Assembly (NCBI RefSeq): GCF_001584185.1
Contig: NZ_CP013234.1
Coordinates: 248,001 to 312,000 of the forward strand
DNA: 64,000 bases
Direction: 5' to 3'
Origin: Collimonas pratensis
GTDB taxonomy: Bacteria; Pseudomonadota; Gammaproteobacteria; Burkholderiales; Burkholderiaceae_D
Under the pieces are notes generated by a model that did not search any database, was not told the origin of the DNA, and saw only the letters and a program-made list of their open reading frames with translations. The translations under genes and the position numbers were made by a program. Of this stretch, positions 34,660-44,020 are shown piece after piece. Position 1 is the first letter of the stretch. Each line of letters starts with the position of its first letter.

Positions 34660-36594
34660 TTACAGCTGGTCGCGCAGGACGATCTGGAGTTCGCGTTTTT
34701 CCGCGGCCGACAAGACCGAGACCTTGACCGTGCTGCCGGCCGCGTCGGTACGCAGGCGCCTACGGAAATCCGGCAGACCGGCAGGCGTCACCGGCACGCC
34801 GTCGACGGCGACGATACGGTCGCCGACCTGCAGACCGGACGCCGCTGCCGGTCCGCCCGGAGTGACGTCAACCACCTCGAAAGCCTGGTCGCCGGCGTTG
34901 ATCCACATGCCGGAACGATCATACACGCCACTATCGGCCACAGGCGCCGCGCGCGGTTTCAAGTACATGATCTGCTTGCCGTAGTCGAAGGTGACGATGA
35001 AGCGCTTCATGAAACCGCTGCCGATATTGCCCTCGAAGTTGGCATCGGAAAATGCACCCTTGTCCTGCAGCGCCAGGCTGTTGATCACATTTTCCTGGCG
35101 CACATCGCCCAGCGTCAGTTCCTTGCCGCGCACCACATACGAGCGCGACGGTCCGCCCACGCCCCAGCCGTCGATCGCCAGCGCGCCGTGCGGATGGCTG
35201 TCGCGCCATTTGTTTTTATCGACAAAGGGTTTGGTCAGGGTGATTTCAGAACGCGAGCCGGTATCGATATTGAAGCGGCCGGGAACGCCGTCGACCGTGC
35301 CCACAACCTGCACGCTGTGATCGTAAAACTTGAACGGCACCGGCCTGCCAGCCTCGGCCGGCGAAAATTTGGCCGGATCGGTCAGGGTCAGGGTCTGGGC
35401 GCCGTAGTCGAAGGTGGTGACGAAGCGGCGGAACACTTCAAAGCCGATCATGCCTTCTTCCTCGAAGCCCTCGGTTTTGGCCGAACTGAAATTGAGTACG
35501 AAGACCGGCGTATCGCGCATGGTCATGGCGCCGACCTGTATCTGGTCGACCTTGAGATAGCCGGTGCTGACGGTGTTCTCGCCGGCGCCGCCGGACTGCG
35601 CATCGCCTTTCGGCTTGAGTCCCAGCGCGGCAGCGGTGGCCGGCGTCAGGATATTGTGGCCGCCGGTATCGAAGATGAAGCGGAACGGTCCTTTGCCATT
35701 GATGAAGACCTTGGCGTAGACGTGATTGTTGAGCAGCTCGAACGGAATCGTGGTGCTGCCGCCGGGCAGGCTCAGGTTGGCACGCGACCAGGATGGCGGC
35801 GAGTAGGCGCCGGCCGGCCGCGCCGGCAGGAAGCTGGCCTGCGTCAGCGTCTGCAGTTCAGGCGGCCCGCCGGTGCCGCTGTCGGTCTTGATGCTGCCGG
35901 CCAGCATGATGCCGTCGACTGCGCGGTAGTCGGCATAGCTGATGGTGATGGTCAGGAACAGCTGCACTTCGACGATCCGCGCCAGCAGATGCGATTGCTG
36001 GTCGAACCATGCTTCGAACGGCTTGCCGCCGCGTGGGCTGATCTGCAGCACCGCGTAACTGCGTTCGTCATCCTGTTTGCTGCCGAGGCTGCTGATGGCA
36101 GCGCCGCCGTGATCGGGCAGCCACCACAGGTTGGCGTTGCGATAAGCTTCGTTGACCGCCAGCTGGATACGGTCGCCGCCTTGTTCCGGCGTCACTGCTC
36201 CGGACTGGTCACGCATCCATGGCAGTTGGCCGTCGTAGCCGTTGGCGCCGCTGGTCGGATCGGTGTCGAAGGCGTCGATGAAGTAGCCGTGGCGAGCGTC
36301 GCTGATAGAGGTGACCGTGCCGCTCAGGTCGTTGCCGCTGTAGGCGTAGAGCGCCTGCAAAGTAGCCTTGCCGCGCCAGGCGTCGCCGCCGGCGGCGCGG
36401 CGATAGGCGGCCAGCACCTGGGCGGCGTCTGCCGGCTGCTGCGCGCTGGCGGCCGCAGGCGGGGTGGTCAAATTCTCTGCTGCGTGCAGAGCGCTCGTGC
36501 AGGCCGCTGAAGCCATGGCGCAGGCCAGCATCAAGGCATTGATGCCGGCGTGGCCGTGGCGGGTCTGTCCCATCGAAGAGGTTTTTGGTTTCAT
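34660..36594 (-). CDS. Exported double retropepsin-like plus PDZ protein, 644 aa
   Basis: After a signal peptide (residues 1-39), a region to about residue 270 resembles MucB/LolA-like lipoprotein folds. Two aspartyl-protease-like domains follow: the first has FIFDTGGHNILT, the second FNIDTGSRSEITL. Each keeps the D-T-G catalytic triplet of clan AA. A C-terminal PDZ domain (from about residue 565) has VVDVTPGGPAAASGLQVGDRIVAVDG. Retropepsins normally dimerise to pair two D-T-G triplets; here both are in one chain. The function is presumably periplasmic proteolysis or scaffolding. The reading frame is intact. Confidence 0.8.
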   Translation of the reverse strand: MKPKTSSMGQTRHGHAGINALMLACAMASAACTSALHAAENLTTPPAAASAQQPADAAQVLAAYRRAAGGDAWRGKATLQALYAYSGNDLSGTVTSISDARHGYFIDAFDTDPTSGANGYDGQLPWMRDQSGAVTPEQGGDRIQLAVNEAYRNANLWWLPDHGGAAISSLGSKQDDERSYAVLQISPRGGKPFEAWFDQQSHLLARIVEVQLFLTITISYADYRAVDGIMLAGSIKTDSGTGGPPELQTLTQASFLPARPAGAYSPPSWSRANLSLPGGSTTIPFELLNNHVYAKVFINGKGPFRFIFDTGGHNILTPATAAALGLKPKGDAQSGGAGENTVSTGYLKVDQIQVGAMTMRDTPVFVLNFSSAKTEGFEEEGMIGFEVFRRFVTTFDYGAQTLTLTDPAKFSPAEAGRPVPFKFYDHSVQVVGTVDGVPGRFNIDTGSRSEITLTKPFVDKNKWRDSHPHGALAIDGWGVGGPSRSYVVRGKELTLGDVRQENVINSLALQDKGAFSDANFEGNIGSGFMKRFIVTFDYGKQIMYLKPRAAPVADSGVYDRSGMWINAGDQAFEVVDVTPGGPAAASGLQVGDRIVAVDGVPVTPAGLPDFRRRLRTDAAGSTVKVSVLSAAEKRELQIVLRDQL

Positions 36595-36634
36595 GGCCAG
36601 ATGATGGCGCGGCAGCGCGCAAACTGTCTTGTAT

Positions 36635-37324
36635 CTATTTGACCTGGTTGCGCCAGGCGCCTGGCGAGCGGCCGGTAACGGCGGCTACTGTGCGTGTCAT
36701 GTGCGACTGGTCGGCAAAACCGCAGTCGATGGCGATGTCGGGCAGGCATTGTGCGCCGGCGACGATCTGGCGCCAGGCCAGCCGTCCGCGCAACTGGGCG
36801 CGATAGGCGGAAGGACTGATGCCGAATACCTTGTAGAAGCCGCGCGAAACAGTGGCGTCGGCCAGGCCGCGTTGCCGCGCCCAGCTTTGCAGGCGCAAGT
36901 GCGGATCCTGGGCCAGGGCGGCGGCCAGCTGGTCCGGCCAGTTGGCCATGGGCAGGGTAGCGGCGCGCATATTGGCGAGCACATATGCGGCGGCTGCGCG
37001 CGGGTCGCGTTCGGCCAGCCGCGCAGCGCTGTCCGGATCGGCAAGCTGCATCAGGGGTGCCTCCGGCTCTTGCCAGGTGTGCAAGGGAATATTCAGTATC
37101 AGGGAGCTGGCGGAGATATAGCGGTTGAGATGCGCCTCGAAGGCGCCGTGCACCACGATGTCGCCGGCGCCGACCTGGAAGCGGCCGCGGTCGCCGGCTT
37201 CCTCATAGCGGCCGGAGAGGACCAGCGCCAGGTAGCTGGCGTCGTGCCGATGGCGCGGCATGAGCTGGTCGCCGTGCTGATATTGCAATTGACAGGGAAT
37301 CGGACTAAAACAGGATGCACTCAC
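36635..37324 (-). CDS. AraC-family transcriptional regulator, 229 aa
   Basis: An N-terminal cupin-like sensing part (HRHDASYLALVLSGRYEEAG, GAGDIVVHGAFEAH) is followed by two helix-turn-helix motifs (RGLADATVSRGFYKVFGISPSAYR and LPDIAIDCGFADQSHMTRTV) in about the last 100 residues. GTG at 37324 with GAGG eight bases upstream is the most likely start; a longer frame to 37504 has weak composition. It lies 40 bp upstream of the divergently phased protease-like gene on the same strand, so it may head that unit. Confidence 0.8.
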   Translation of the reverse strand: MSASCFSPIPCQLQYQHGDQLMPRHRHDASYLALVLSGRYEEAGDRGRFQVGAGDIVVHGAFEAHLNRYISASSLILNIPLHTWQEPEAPLMQLADPDSAARLAERDPRAAAAYVLANMRAATLPMANWPDQLAAALAQDPHLRLQSWARQRGLADATVSRGFYKVFGISPSAYRAQLRGRLAWRQIVAGAQCLPDIAIDCGFADQSHMTRTVAAVTGRSPGAWRNQVK

Positions 37325-37758
37325 ATTCAGCCTCGCCGCAAGATGGAATCTGGTTGCATCTTTATATACCAGGAACAGCTGCCGCTGCAATCTCGGCGCT
37401 GGCAATCCGGCTAATTTCCGCGTGGCCGCTAGTGTCGTATCACACCTCATCTGCCGGCATCTCGCTTGTCCTTGACTGTATCGCGTCGTTGCGCCTCGTC
37501 GCATGCGGAAAATCGGAGACGCGGTGGCCGGGCAGATCGAAATTCAGCCGCCAGCCCATGCTCCTGGCCTGCTGGCCGGCAAGACTGTCACCACCCACTG
37601 GAATGACGGGGCGGCGCTGGCGTTGAATGTCGCCAAGCGCCTGGTGGTGCATATGCAGCGCAGGGGCCGGCAATCCCAGTTCAGCCCTTATCTGTCGCCA
37701 TGCGCCTCGGATACGTGGCAGGCACTCTTGATTTGGCTGCTATAGCCCACTAGGGCAA
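37325..37758. other. Gap without a convincing gene
   Basis: Short frames occur on both strands, but none shows family-like sequence, a good RBS or a consistent composition. The 5' end is the promoter region of araC. A decayed gene cannot be excluded. Confidence 0.4.
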
Positions 37759-38406
37759 TCAACCCTTCCAGGTGCGCTGCAGTCCGGTATCGGCATGGAT
37801 CCAGCCGCCGCGCGTACCCGGCCGGTAATAGAAGCCGACGCCGCCCTGGCGGAAGCTGCGGATCAGGCCGCCCAGTACGTCGGGCTGCAGCTGCGCCAGG
37901 CGAATGTCGGCGGCGCGTCCTTCCAGATGCAAGGATTTGCGCGCGGCAGGCACGCCGCTTTCGATCAGACCCTGGTTGGTCGCCGGCGTGCGGTATCCGG
38001 ACAGGATTTCCAGCGGCTGGTTCATGCCATAGCGGGCGATAAAGGCTTGCGTGCCCCACAGCGTTTCCAGCAGCTTGGGGTCGATTGGCTCGGTTTTCTT
38101 GGCTTGTACGTCGCGCAGCAGATGACACAGCTCTTGGTAAGCGGAATCCTGGACTTCGCCGTCTTTCCAGTACAGCAGCTTGGCGTGCTCGCCGCTGGCC
38201 GGGCGCGTTACTTCCAGCACGCGCGGCTTGAGCCAGAAATCCATGTCTATCAGCTGGGCGTCGAAGATGTCCGGCGGCGGATCCATGGTCGCTTGCATAT
38301 CGGCAGCGGTATTGGCAGCGGATTTGGCGAAGGCCAGCTCGCCCGAAAACAGCCCGGCGGCACCCAGGAACAAACTCTTTTGCAGGAATTTTCGGCGCGA
38401 TGACAT
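37759..38406 (-). CDS. Tat-exported DUF882 / M15-type peptidase (MepK-like), 215 aa
   Basis: The Tat signal (SSRRKFLQK then a hydrophobic stretch ending ELAFA) directs export. The catalytic domain has the M15/peptidase-fold metal motifs: LSGYRTPATNQ, the H-x3-G-x-A-x-D motif in SLHLEGRAADI and the late GWIHAD. Relatives cleave peptidoglycan cross-links in the periplasm. Extra residues 30-90 form an N-terminal extension with no known domain. Monocistronic. Confidence 0.82.
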   Translation of the reverse strand: MSSRRKFLQKSLFLGAAGLFSGELAFAKSAANTAADMQATMDPPPDIFDAQLIDMDFWLKPRVLEVTRPASGEHAKLLYWKDGEVQDSAYQELCHLLRDVQAKKTEPIDPKLLETLWGTQAFIARYGMNQPLEILSGYRTPATNQGLIESGVPAARKSLHLEGRAADIRLAQLQPDVLGGLIRSFRQGGVGFYYRPGTRGGWIHADTGLQRTWKG

Positions 38407-38624
38407 GGCGGTCCAAATAAAAAGGGATGGAGAATTTTAGCGCACCGCTTCCGATTTGAGTAGCACTCCCTGCCCGTGGTACAGATCCCGTGCGCCTACT
38501 TTGGCGGTCGCGGCAGCGGAAATGCCGGGTTACTGGCATCATTCATGGATATTCCGGCGCTCGGCGAGCTTCGCGTAAGCGGGCAGCCGGACGCCTGCAA
38601 CGCTTTATTTCAAGGATGCGATTT

Positions 38625-39008
38625 ATGCCAATTTTTTCTTCCACATGCAAGGCTGCCGCCATCGCAGCGCTGCTGAGTGTTTCCATGGCAGGCAGCGCCT
38701 TTGCGCATGCCCACCTGAAAGTCGAAGTACCGGCGCACGATGCCGTCGTCGCCAGCGCGCCAAGCTCGCTGCGGCTGGAATTTTCCGAGGCGCTGGAAAT
38801 CGCATTCAGCGGCGTGGCGCTGAGCGATGCCAGCGGCAACAGCGTCGCCACCGGCGCCGCCGCGCTGGCGCCGGACAGCAACATGGTGCTGTTGGTCCCG
38901 CTCAGCGGCCGCCTGGCGCCCGGCGTCTACACCGTGGCATGGCACGCGCTGTCGCGCGATGGCCACAAGACCAAGGGCAGCTATAGCTTCACGGTCCGCC
39001 CTGGATGA
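38625..39008 (+). CDS. copC: CopC-type periplasmic copper-binding protein, 127 aa
   Basis: The signal peptide ends at GSAFA (residue 27), leaving His as the first mature residue (HAHLK), which together with the later HALSRDGHKTKG provides the Cu(II) site of CopC. The short Ig-like domain (SAPSSLRLEFSEALEIAFSGVALSD) is complete. The ATG at 38625 has AAGG nine bases upstream. Its stop overlaps the start of copD (ATGA), so the two are coupled. It probably works in copper uptake or tolerance. Confidence 0.88.
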   Translation: MPIFSSTCKAAAIAALLSVSMAGSAFAHAHLKVEVPAHDAVVASAPSSLRLEFSEALEIAFSGVALSDASGNSVATGAAALAPDSNMVLLVPLSGRLAPGVYTVAWHALSRDGHKTKGSYSFTVRPG

Positions 39009-39895
39009 CATTGGATGCCGCGCTGGAGGCTGTAATTGCAGGCAACCGGCTGCTGCACTACCTGGCGGTGATGCTGGTTTTCGGCAGCAGCGCCTTTCTA
39101 TGGAAAATTGCAGCGCCGGAGCTGCGCGTGCAGCTCGACCGCCGCCTGGTTGTTACCTTGCGCGTGGCGGCGCTGCTGGCGTTGCTGACGGCATTGGCCG
39201 CACTGCCTCTGCAGGCAGCTGAGATCGTCGGCAGCTGGCAGGCCGCCATCGATCCCGCGCTGCTGCAGAAACTGCTGCGCACCGCCATCGGCCAGGCCTG
39301 GCTGTGCAGGATGCTGCTGGCCCTGTTGCTGGTGTTTAGCATGAGGCGGCAACCGGGCCACGTGCGCGGCGTGCTTGTTAGCTCTGCCATCCTGCTGGCC
39401 AGCCTGGCGCTGAACGGCCATGCCGCCATGGACCAGGGGACGCGCGGGTTTTTGCACGGCGCTAATCATGTCGTGCATCTGCTGTGCGCCGGCGTCTGGC
39501 TCGGTTCGCTGCCGTCTTTCCTGCTGTGCTTGCGCTTGCTGGACTATCCTGTCGCGCGCAACGATGCCGGCGCGACCCTGCGGCGCTTTTCCAGCACCGG
39601 CCACGTCGCCGTCGCCGGCGTCCTGCTCAGCGGGGTTGTCAACTCCATGCTGGTGCTGGGACGGTGGCCGACCGACTGGTCGTCGCCTTACCAGCTGCTG
39701 TTGTCGCTGAAAATCCTGCTGACGGCGGCGATGGTGACGCTGGCGGTCGTCAACCGCTATCTGCACGTGCCGCACATGCAGAACGACGCAAGGCTTGCGG
39801 TGGCCGCGATCCGGCGCTGCACGCTGATCGAAATCGGCCTCGGCATGGCGGTGCTGGCGCTGGTGTCGGTATTCGGCATGCTGGAACCGGCTTGA
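39005..39895 (+). CDS. copD: CopD-type copper transport membrane protein, 296 aa
   Basis: Eight or so transmembrane helices match the CopD fold. The N-terminal half has LLHYLAVMLVFGSSAFLW, and the second half carries HGANHVVHLLCAGVWLGSLP, the conserved His-rich helix of the family. The start overlaps copC. CopCD imports copper across the inner membrane in relatives. No P-type ATPase or CopA oxidase is adjacent. Confidence 0.88.
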   Translation: MTLDAALEAVIAGNRLLHYLAVMLVFGSSAFLWKIAAPELRVQLDRRLVVTLRVAALLALLTALAALPLQAAEIVGSWQAAIDPALLQKLLRTAIGQAWLCRMLLALLLVFSMRRQPGHVRGVLVSSAILLASLALNGHAAMDQGTRGFLHGANHVVHLLCAGVWLGSLPSFLLCLRLLDYPVARNDAGATLRRFSSTGHVAVAGVLLSGVVNSMLVLGRWPTDWSSPYQLLLSLKILLTAAMVTLAVVNRYLHVPHMQNDARLAVAAIRRCTLIEIGLGMAVLALVSVFGMLEPA

Positions 39896-40005
39896 GCGTC
39901 GCCGCCGCCGTTTGACGCGCAATTGCATTGTAGAAGGCGCGCAGAGGGTCGACTGCCCCTGTGCGATGTTGAATGTCTCTGCTGTTTAACGATAGGAAAA
40001 CCATC

Positions 40006-40800
40006 ATGCACATCGATCTGAGCAATAAACTCGCCGTGGTCAGCGGCTCCACCGCCGGCATCGGACTGGCAATCGCACGCGGCCTGGCGCAAGCCGGCGC
40101 CGAAGTCGTGGTCAACGGCCGCACCCAGGAACGCGTCGATCAGGCGCTGGCAACGCTGCGCGCCGAACTGCCGCAAGCCCGCCTGCAAGGCGTCGCCGCC
40201 GATCTCGGCAACGCCGCCGGCGCCGCCCAGCTGTTCGCCAAAATCCCCAAGGCCGACATCCTGGTCAACAACCTTGGCATCTTCGAGCCCAAGGCATTTT
40301 TCGAGATCGGCGACGATGACTGGCAACGCTTCTTCGACGTCAATGTCATGAGCGCGGTGCGGCTGTCGCGCCACTACGCGCCGCAGATGGTCGCCGCCGG
40401 CTGGGGCCGGGTGTTGTTCTTGTCGAGCGAATCAGGCTTGCAGATCCCGAGCGAGATGGTGCACTACGGCGTCACCAAGACCGCCTTGCTGGCAGTATCG
40501 CGTGGCCTGGCCGAAACCCTGGCCGGTACCGGCGTGACGGTCAACGCCGTGCTGCCAGGACCGACCCGTTCCGAAGGCGTCGGCAATTTCTTCGAAGCGA
40601 TGGCGCAGGAGCAGGGCGTCGGACTGGAACAGCTGGAACGCGATTTCGTCGCCGAACACCGTCCAAGTTCGCTGATCCGCCGCCTGGCGACGGTGGAGGA
40701 GGTGGCGAACATGGTGGTCTACCTGGCGTCCACCCAGGCCTCGGCCACCACCGGTTCGGCGGCGCGCGTGGATGGCGGCGTGGTGCGCTCCATCGCTTGA
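40006..40800 (+). CDS. Short-chain dehydrogenase/reductase, 264 aa
   Basis: The SDR landmarks are present: SGSTAGIG at the cofactor loop, NNLG (for NNAG), the catalytic Ser in LFLSSESG and Y-x3-K in HYGVTK. NGR after strand 2 points to NADP. The ATG at 40006 follows GATAGGAAAA; the earlier in-frame start adds a poor extension. The substrate is unknown. It is monocistronic between copD and the hydrolase. Confidence 0.85.
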   Translation: MHIDLSNKLAVVSGSTAGIGLAIARGLAQAGAEVVVNGRTQERVDQALATLRAELPQARLQGVAADLGNAAGAAQLFAKIPKADILVNNLGIFEPKAFFEIGDDDWQRFFDVNVMSAVRLSRHYAPQMVAAGWGRVLFLSSESGLQIPSEMVHYGVTKTALLAVSRGLAETLAGTGVTVNAVLPGPTRSEGVGNFFEAMAQEQGVGLEQLERDFVAEHRPSSLIRRLATVEEVANMVVYLASTQASATTGSAARVDGGVVRSIA

Positions 40801-40992
40801 TGTGGCCGGGTTTGCCTGGTTCGCGAGGCGCGTGACGTTTGATGACCAATTTGTCATACGAGTGTCACGCGATCGCCCCGCATGAAGTCCTAGACTTGCG
40901 TTCAGCGAAGTCGGACGGCGACTTTGCCTAACGTCACATTTTCAGGACATCGTCCGGTGTGCGGTAAAGACCAATCTTGCAAAGGCAAACCA

Positions 40993-41769
40993 ATGAAGAC
41001 CCATTTCAAGCTCACCCTGATCGCCCTCGGCATGGCTGCCGGCATCATCGCTTCGGCGCCGGCGCAGGCGCAAACGGCGGCGCCGGTCCAGGCCGTCAAC
41101 GTCGTGCTGGTGCACGGCGCCTGGGCCGATGGCTCCAGCTGGGCCAAAGTGATTCCGCGCCTGCAGGCCGCGGGCCTCAACGTCACTTCGGTACAGAATC
41201 CTTTGATTTCGCTGGCGGATGACGTGGCGGCGACGCGCCGCGCGCTGGCGCTGCAGCATGGTCCCACCGTGCTGGTCGGACATTCCTGGGCCGGTACCGT
41301 CATCAGCGAAGCCGGCGACGATCCCAAGGTCAGCGCCCTGGTGTACGTGGCGGCGCGCGCGCCCGACGCCGGCGAAGATTTCGGCGCACTCGCCGCCAAG
41401 TATCCGACCATGCCGGTGCGCGCCGGCGCCAAGGATCATGACGGCTATGTCAGCCTGACCGAGGATGCCTACCTCAAGTACTTCGGCGGCGACCTGCCGC
41501 ATGACGAGGCGCTGGCGCTGTATGCCACACAGCAGCCGATCGCCAGTACCTTGTTCAACGGCCGCACCACGGTGGCCGCCTGGCACAGCAAGCCTTCCTG
41601 GTACGCCGTTTCCACGCAGGACATGACCACCTCGCCCGACCTGGAACGCTTCCTGGCCAAGCGCATGCATGCGACCACGGTCGAGCTGGATTCCAGCCAC
41701 CTGTCGCTGCTGTCGCATTCCAAGGAAATTGCCGATCTGATCCTGGCGGCTGCCGGTCGCAGCAAATAG
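40993..41769 (+). CDS. Exported alpha/beta hydrolase, 258 aa
   Basis: A Sec signal peptide ends at APAQA (about residue 26). The fold has VVLVHGAWADGSSW, the nucleophile elbow GHSWAG (Ser) and the late DSSHLSLLSHS, where the catalytic His lies. This is the small 'EstC/salicylate-esterase-like' branch often induced under stress. The ATG at 40993 is the only start with a signal peptide. It is followed by the long leader of the N-N locus. Confidence 0.82.
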   Translation: MKTHFKLTLIALGMAAGIIASAPAQAQTAAPVQAVNVVLVHGAWADGSSWAKVIPRLQAAGLNVTSVQNPLISLADDVAATRRALALQHGPTVLVGHSWAGTVISEAGDDPKVSALVYVAARAPDAGEDFGALAAKYPTMPVRAGAKDHDGYVSLTEDAYLKYFGGDLPHDEALALYATQQPIASTLFNGRTTVAAWHSKPSWYAVSTQDMTTSPDLERFLAKRMHATTVELDSSHLSLLSHSKEIADLILAAAGRSK

Positions 41770-42642
41770 CAGTCCCGGCGTGAGTTCTGACAGGACGCAT
41801 ACCGACAAAAAAAAGCGGCTGGCAAGAATGGGCGCAGCGATCTCATCCGGATGCTGCGCCGCATGCGGCAATCTGCGCCGTCCCGCAAAAATCCTGGCCG
41901 TCGCTTTTGTCCCGGGTCAGGATCGGATCGCACCCACGGCTGTCGATCGGGTATTTTCTGTCAATCACTGTTACACCTTGAAATACATTTTCACCTCACA
42001 CATCTTCAGTAAAAACTGCCGGCCCTTTCAAAAAAATCCACGTTCGCTAGTCAACTGCGCGCTGCCCCTGCATGGTGTTCGTGGCATTCCAATCGAGCGC
42101 GGATAACTTCAAAAAATTTTAGTATACAGATCAGTCTATTTGGAATTATTGTAGCGGTTCGGGAAATTTTCCCATCGCTTTTATCTATCGCAGTGCGCAT
42201 GTTCAGCCGCGTTTTCATATCGCATTTCAATCCGTGCATATCGGCGGAGAGGCCCGTTGTTGCTTAACTTTCAAGCGATAGGCCGGCGAATTTCGGAATC
42301 CGAAAAAGGCGCGTAAACCTATCACTTACGACAGGTGTGGAAGCAAATGAATTTGGGCATGATGCGCAATGCCGGAAAAAATGCGGCGCTTCCGGCGACG
42401 AAAATCGGATTGACGAATAAGCATATTCAAAGAGCATGGCCACGCGCATGCAGCTTAAGCAGGTCGAATGTTGCAGGTCGAATGTTTTAACCGAGCAGGC
42501 TTTTCGGCAGCACCGGAAAAGCCAGCAAATTAGTAGCTCTGCCTCCTGGATTTCACCGGCCGTACCAGCAAGACATTGGCCGCGATTGCCGTTCGCCTTG
42601 GGTCGACGGCCGGATGCAGTCCGTTATTTTTTAAAGGCAAAA
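41770..42642. other. Long AT-rich leader upstream of the N-N biosynthetic locus
   Basis: No gene is supported over 873 bases. Local composition from about 41950 to 42430 is distinctly AT-richer than the genes on either side. It holds a palindrome at 42123-42138. Such leaders often carry the control of silent biosynthetic clusters (inference). Confidence 0.5.
42123..42138. promoter_or_regulatory. TetR-operator-like palindrome
   Basis: TATACAGATCAGTCTA pairs in six of eight positions and resembles the TAGACnGATCnGTCTA pattern of many TetR operators. No TetR gene is adjacent. It lies about 505 bp before the first gene of the locus. Confidence 0.35.
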
Positions 42643-43968
42643 ATGCAAACCTTTGATCTTGTCGGTATTGGCGTCGGTCCGTTCAATCTGAGCCTCGCTG
42701 CCTTGGCCGAGCCGACCGGGATGAAATCCTTGTTCCTGGAAAAGAATGCAGAATTCTCCTGGCATCCCGGCTTGATGCTGCCGAACGGCAGCTTGCAGGT
42801 ATCGCCGCTCAAGGATTGCGTGACGCTGGCCGATCCGACCAGTCCCTATTCCTTCCTGAATTATCTGGCGCTCCATCAGCGCCTCTACAGCTTTATCAAC
42901 AAGCACGGCGCCAATACCTCGCGGCGCGAGTTCGCCGATTACTATCGCTGGGTTGCACAGCAGCTTGCCAGCGTCCGCTTCGGTGAAGAGGTGGTTGACG
43001 TAACGCCTTGCGACGACGGCTTCTACGTATCGACCCCTGCACAACGCTACATCGCACGTTCGATCGCACTCGGCATCGGCATCGAACCTCATATACCCGA
43101 TTGCGCACGGCAGTGGCTGGGCAGCACGGTATGCCATGCTGCCCATTTTCTCGAGCAGCCGGAGATCGCTTATGGTGAGCGGGTGATGGTGGTCGGCGGC
43201 GGTCAGAGCGGCGCGGAAATCGTGGAGCATCTGCTTGGCATGCCCGATATCGGGCAGATCACCTGGATCACCTCTCGGGGAAATCTGTTCGCGATGGATG
43301 AAAGTTCCTTTGTCAACGAATCCTACCTGCCGTCGTATAGCCAGTATTTTCAGTCCCTGCCGCTGGGCCGCCGACGCGCGATAGTCAGCGACGAAAAGCT
43401 GACCAGCGACGGTATATCGGCCGCCTTGAGCAACCGCATTTATGAATTGATGTACGAACGCTGTCATGTCGAGGGCCGCAGCGATCTGATCCGTGTGGTG
43501 TCGAATGTCGCGATGACCGCCATCGCGCCGGTCAAGCAACGCTGGAAGGTCCTGATGCAATCGCAGGCGACCGGCAACGAGCGCGACATGACGGTCGACC
43601 GCATCGTGCTGGCGACCGGCTTCCGTCCGCGCCGTTCGCCGTTTATCGACAAGATCATCCAGCATGCACGCATGGAAGACGGATTGCCGGTGATGCGCGA
43701 CGATTATTCGGTCGAGTTCAAACAGCCGATGCGCGGCAAGGTCTATCTGCAAAACCGCAGCCGCATCCAGCACGGCCTGCAAAGCGTCAACCTGTCGCTG
43801 GTGGCATACCGCAGTAGCCGCATCGTCAACAGCGTGCTGGGGCGGAATTTCTACCCGGAAGTGCCCGACAGCCAGCTTCTCAACCAGCTGGAATCGTTCC
43901 GTGAACCGTCAAAATCAGTAAACCTGCGGCCGCTTGAAGTCGTTTGCGCCAGCGCGAAGCTGGCCTGA
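42643..43968 (+). CDS. Amino-acid N-hydroxylase (lysine/ornithine N-monooxygenase family), 441 aa
   Basis: Enzymes of this class hydroxylate the side-chain amine of Lys or Orn with FAD and NADPH. The FAD motif is GIGVGPFNLSLA at the N-terminus, followed by LMLPNGSLQVSPLKDCVTLADPTS. The NADPH motif is VVGGGQSGAEIV and the C-terminal motif LATGFRP. The ATG at 42643 has AAAGG six bases upstream. No siderophore synthetase, acyltransferase or TonB receptor follows. Instead the cluster carries a cupin and a MetRS-like gene, which points to hydrazine formation from the N-hydroxy amino acid rather than a siderophore. Lys or Orn preference cannot be read from sequence. Confidence 0.88.
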   Translation: MQTFDLVGIGVGPFNLSLAALAEPTGMKSLFLEKNAEFSWHPGLMLPNGSLQVSPLKDCVTLADPTSPYSFLNYLALHQRLYSFINKHGANTSRREFADYYRWVAQQLASVRFGEEVVDVTPCDDGFYVSTPAQRYIARSIALGIGIEPHIPDCARQWLGSTVCHAAHFLEQPEIAYGERVMVVGGGQSGAEIVEHLLGMPDIGQITWITSRGNLFAMDESSFVNESYLPSYSQYFQSLPLGRRRAIVSDEKLTSDGISAALSNRIYELMYERCHVEGRSDLIRVVSNVAMTAIAPVKQRWKVLMQSQATGNERDMTVDRIVLATGFRPRRSPFIDKIIQHARMEDGLPVMRDDYSVEFKQPMRGKVYLQNRSRIQHGLQSVNLSLVAYRSSRIVNSVLGRNFYPEVPDSQLLNQLESFREPSKSVNLRPLEVVCASAKLA

Positions 43969-44020
43969 TCGAAGCTCACGGTCGCCGCTCCACCTCATTG
44001 CTGAAAATGAAAATGTATTT

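Noticed and set aside
37440..37745. Short frames on both strands between araC and the M15-type peptidase
   Set aside because: No recognisable fold, weak starts, and neither strand is favoured. A remnant is possible but not supportable.
42643..43968. Hydroxamate siderophore locus
   Set aside because: The N-hydroxylase alone fits, but no NRPS, NIS synthetase, acyltransferase, TonB receptor or iron-box-like site is adjacent, and the cupin/MetRS pair points elsewhere.
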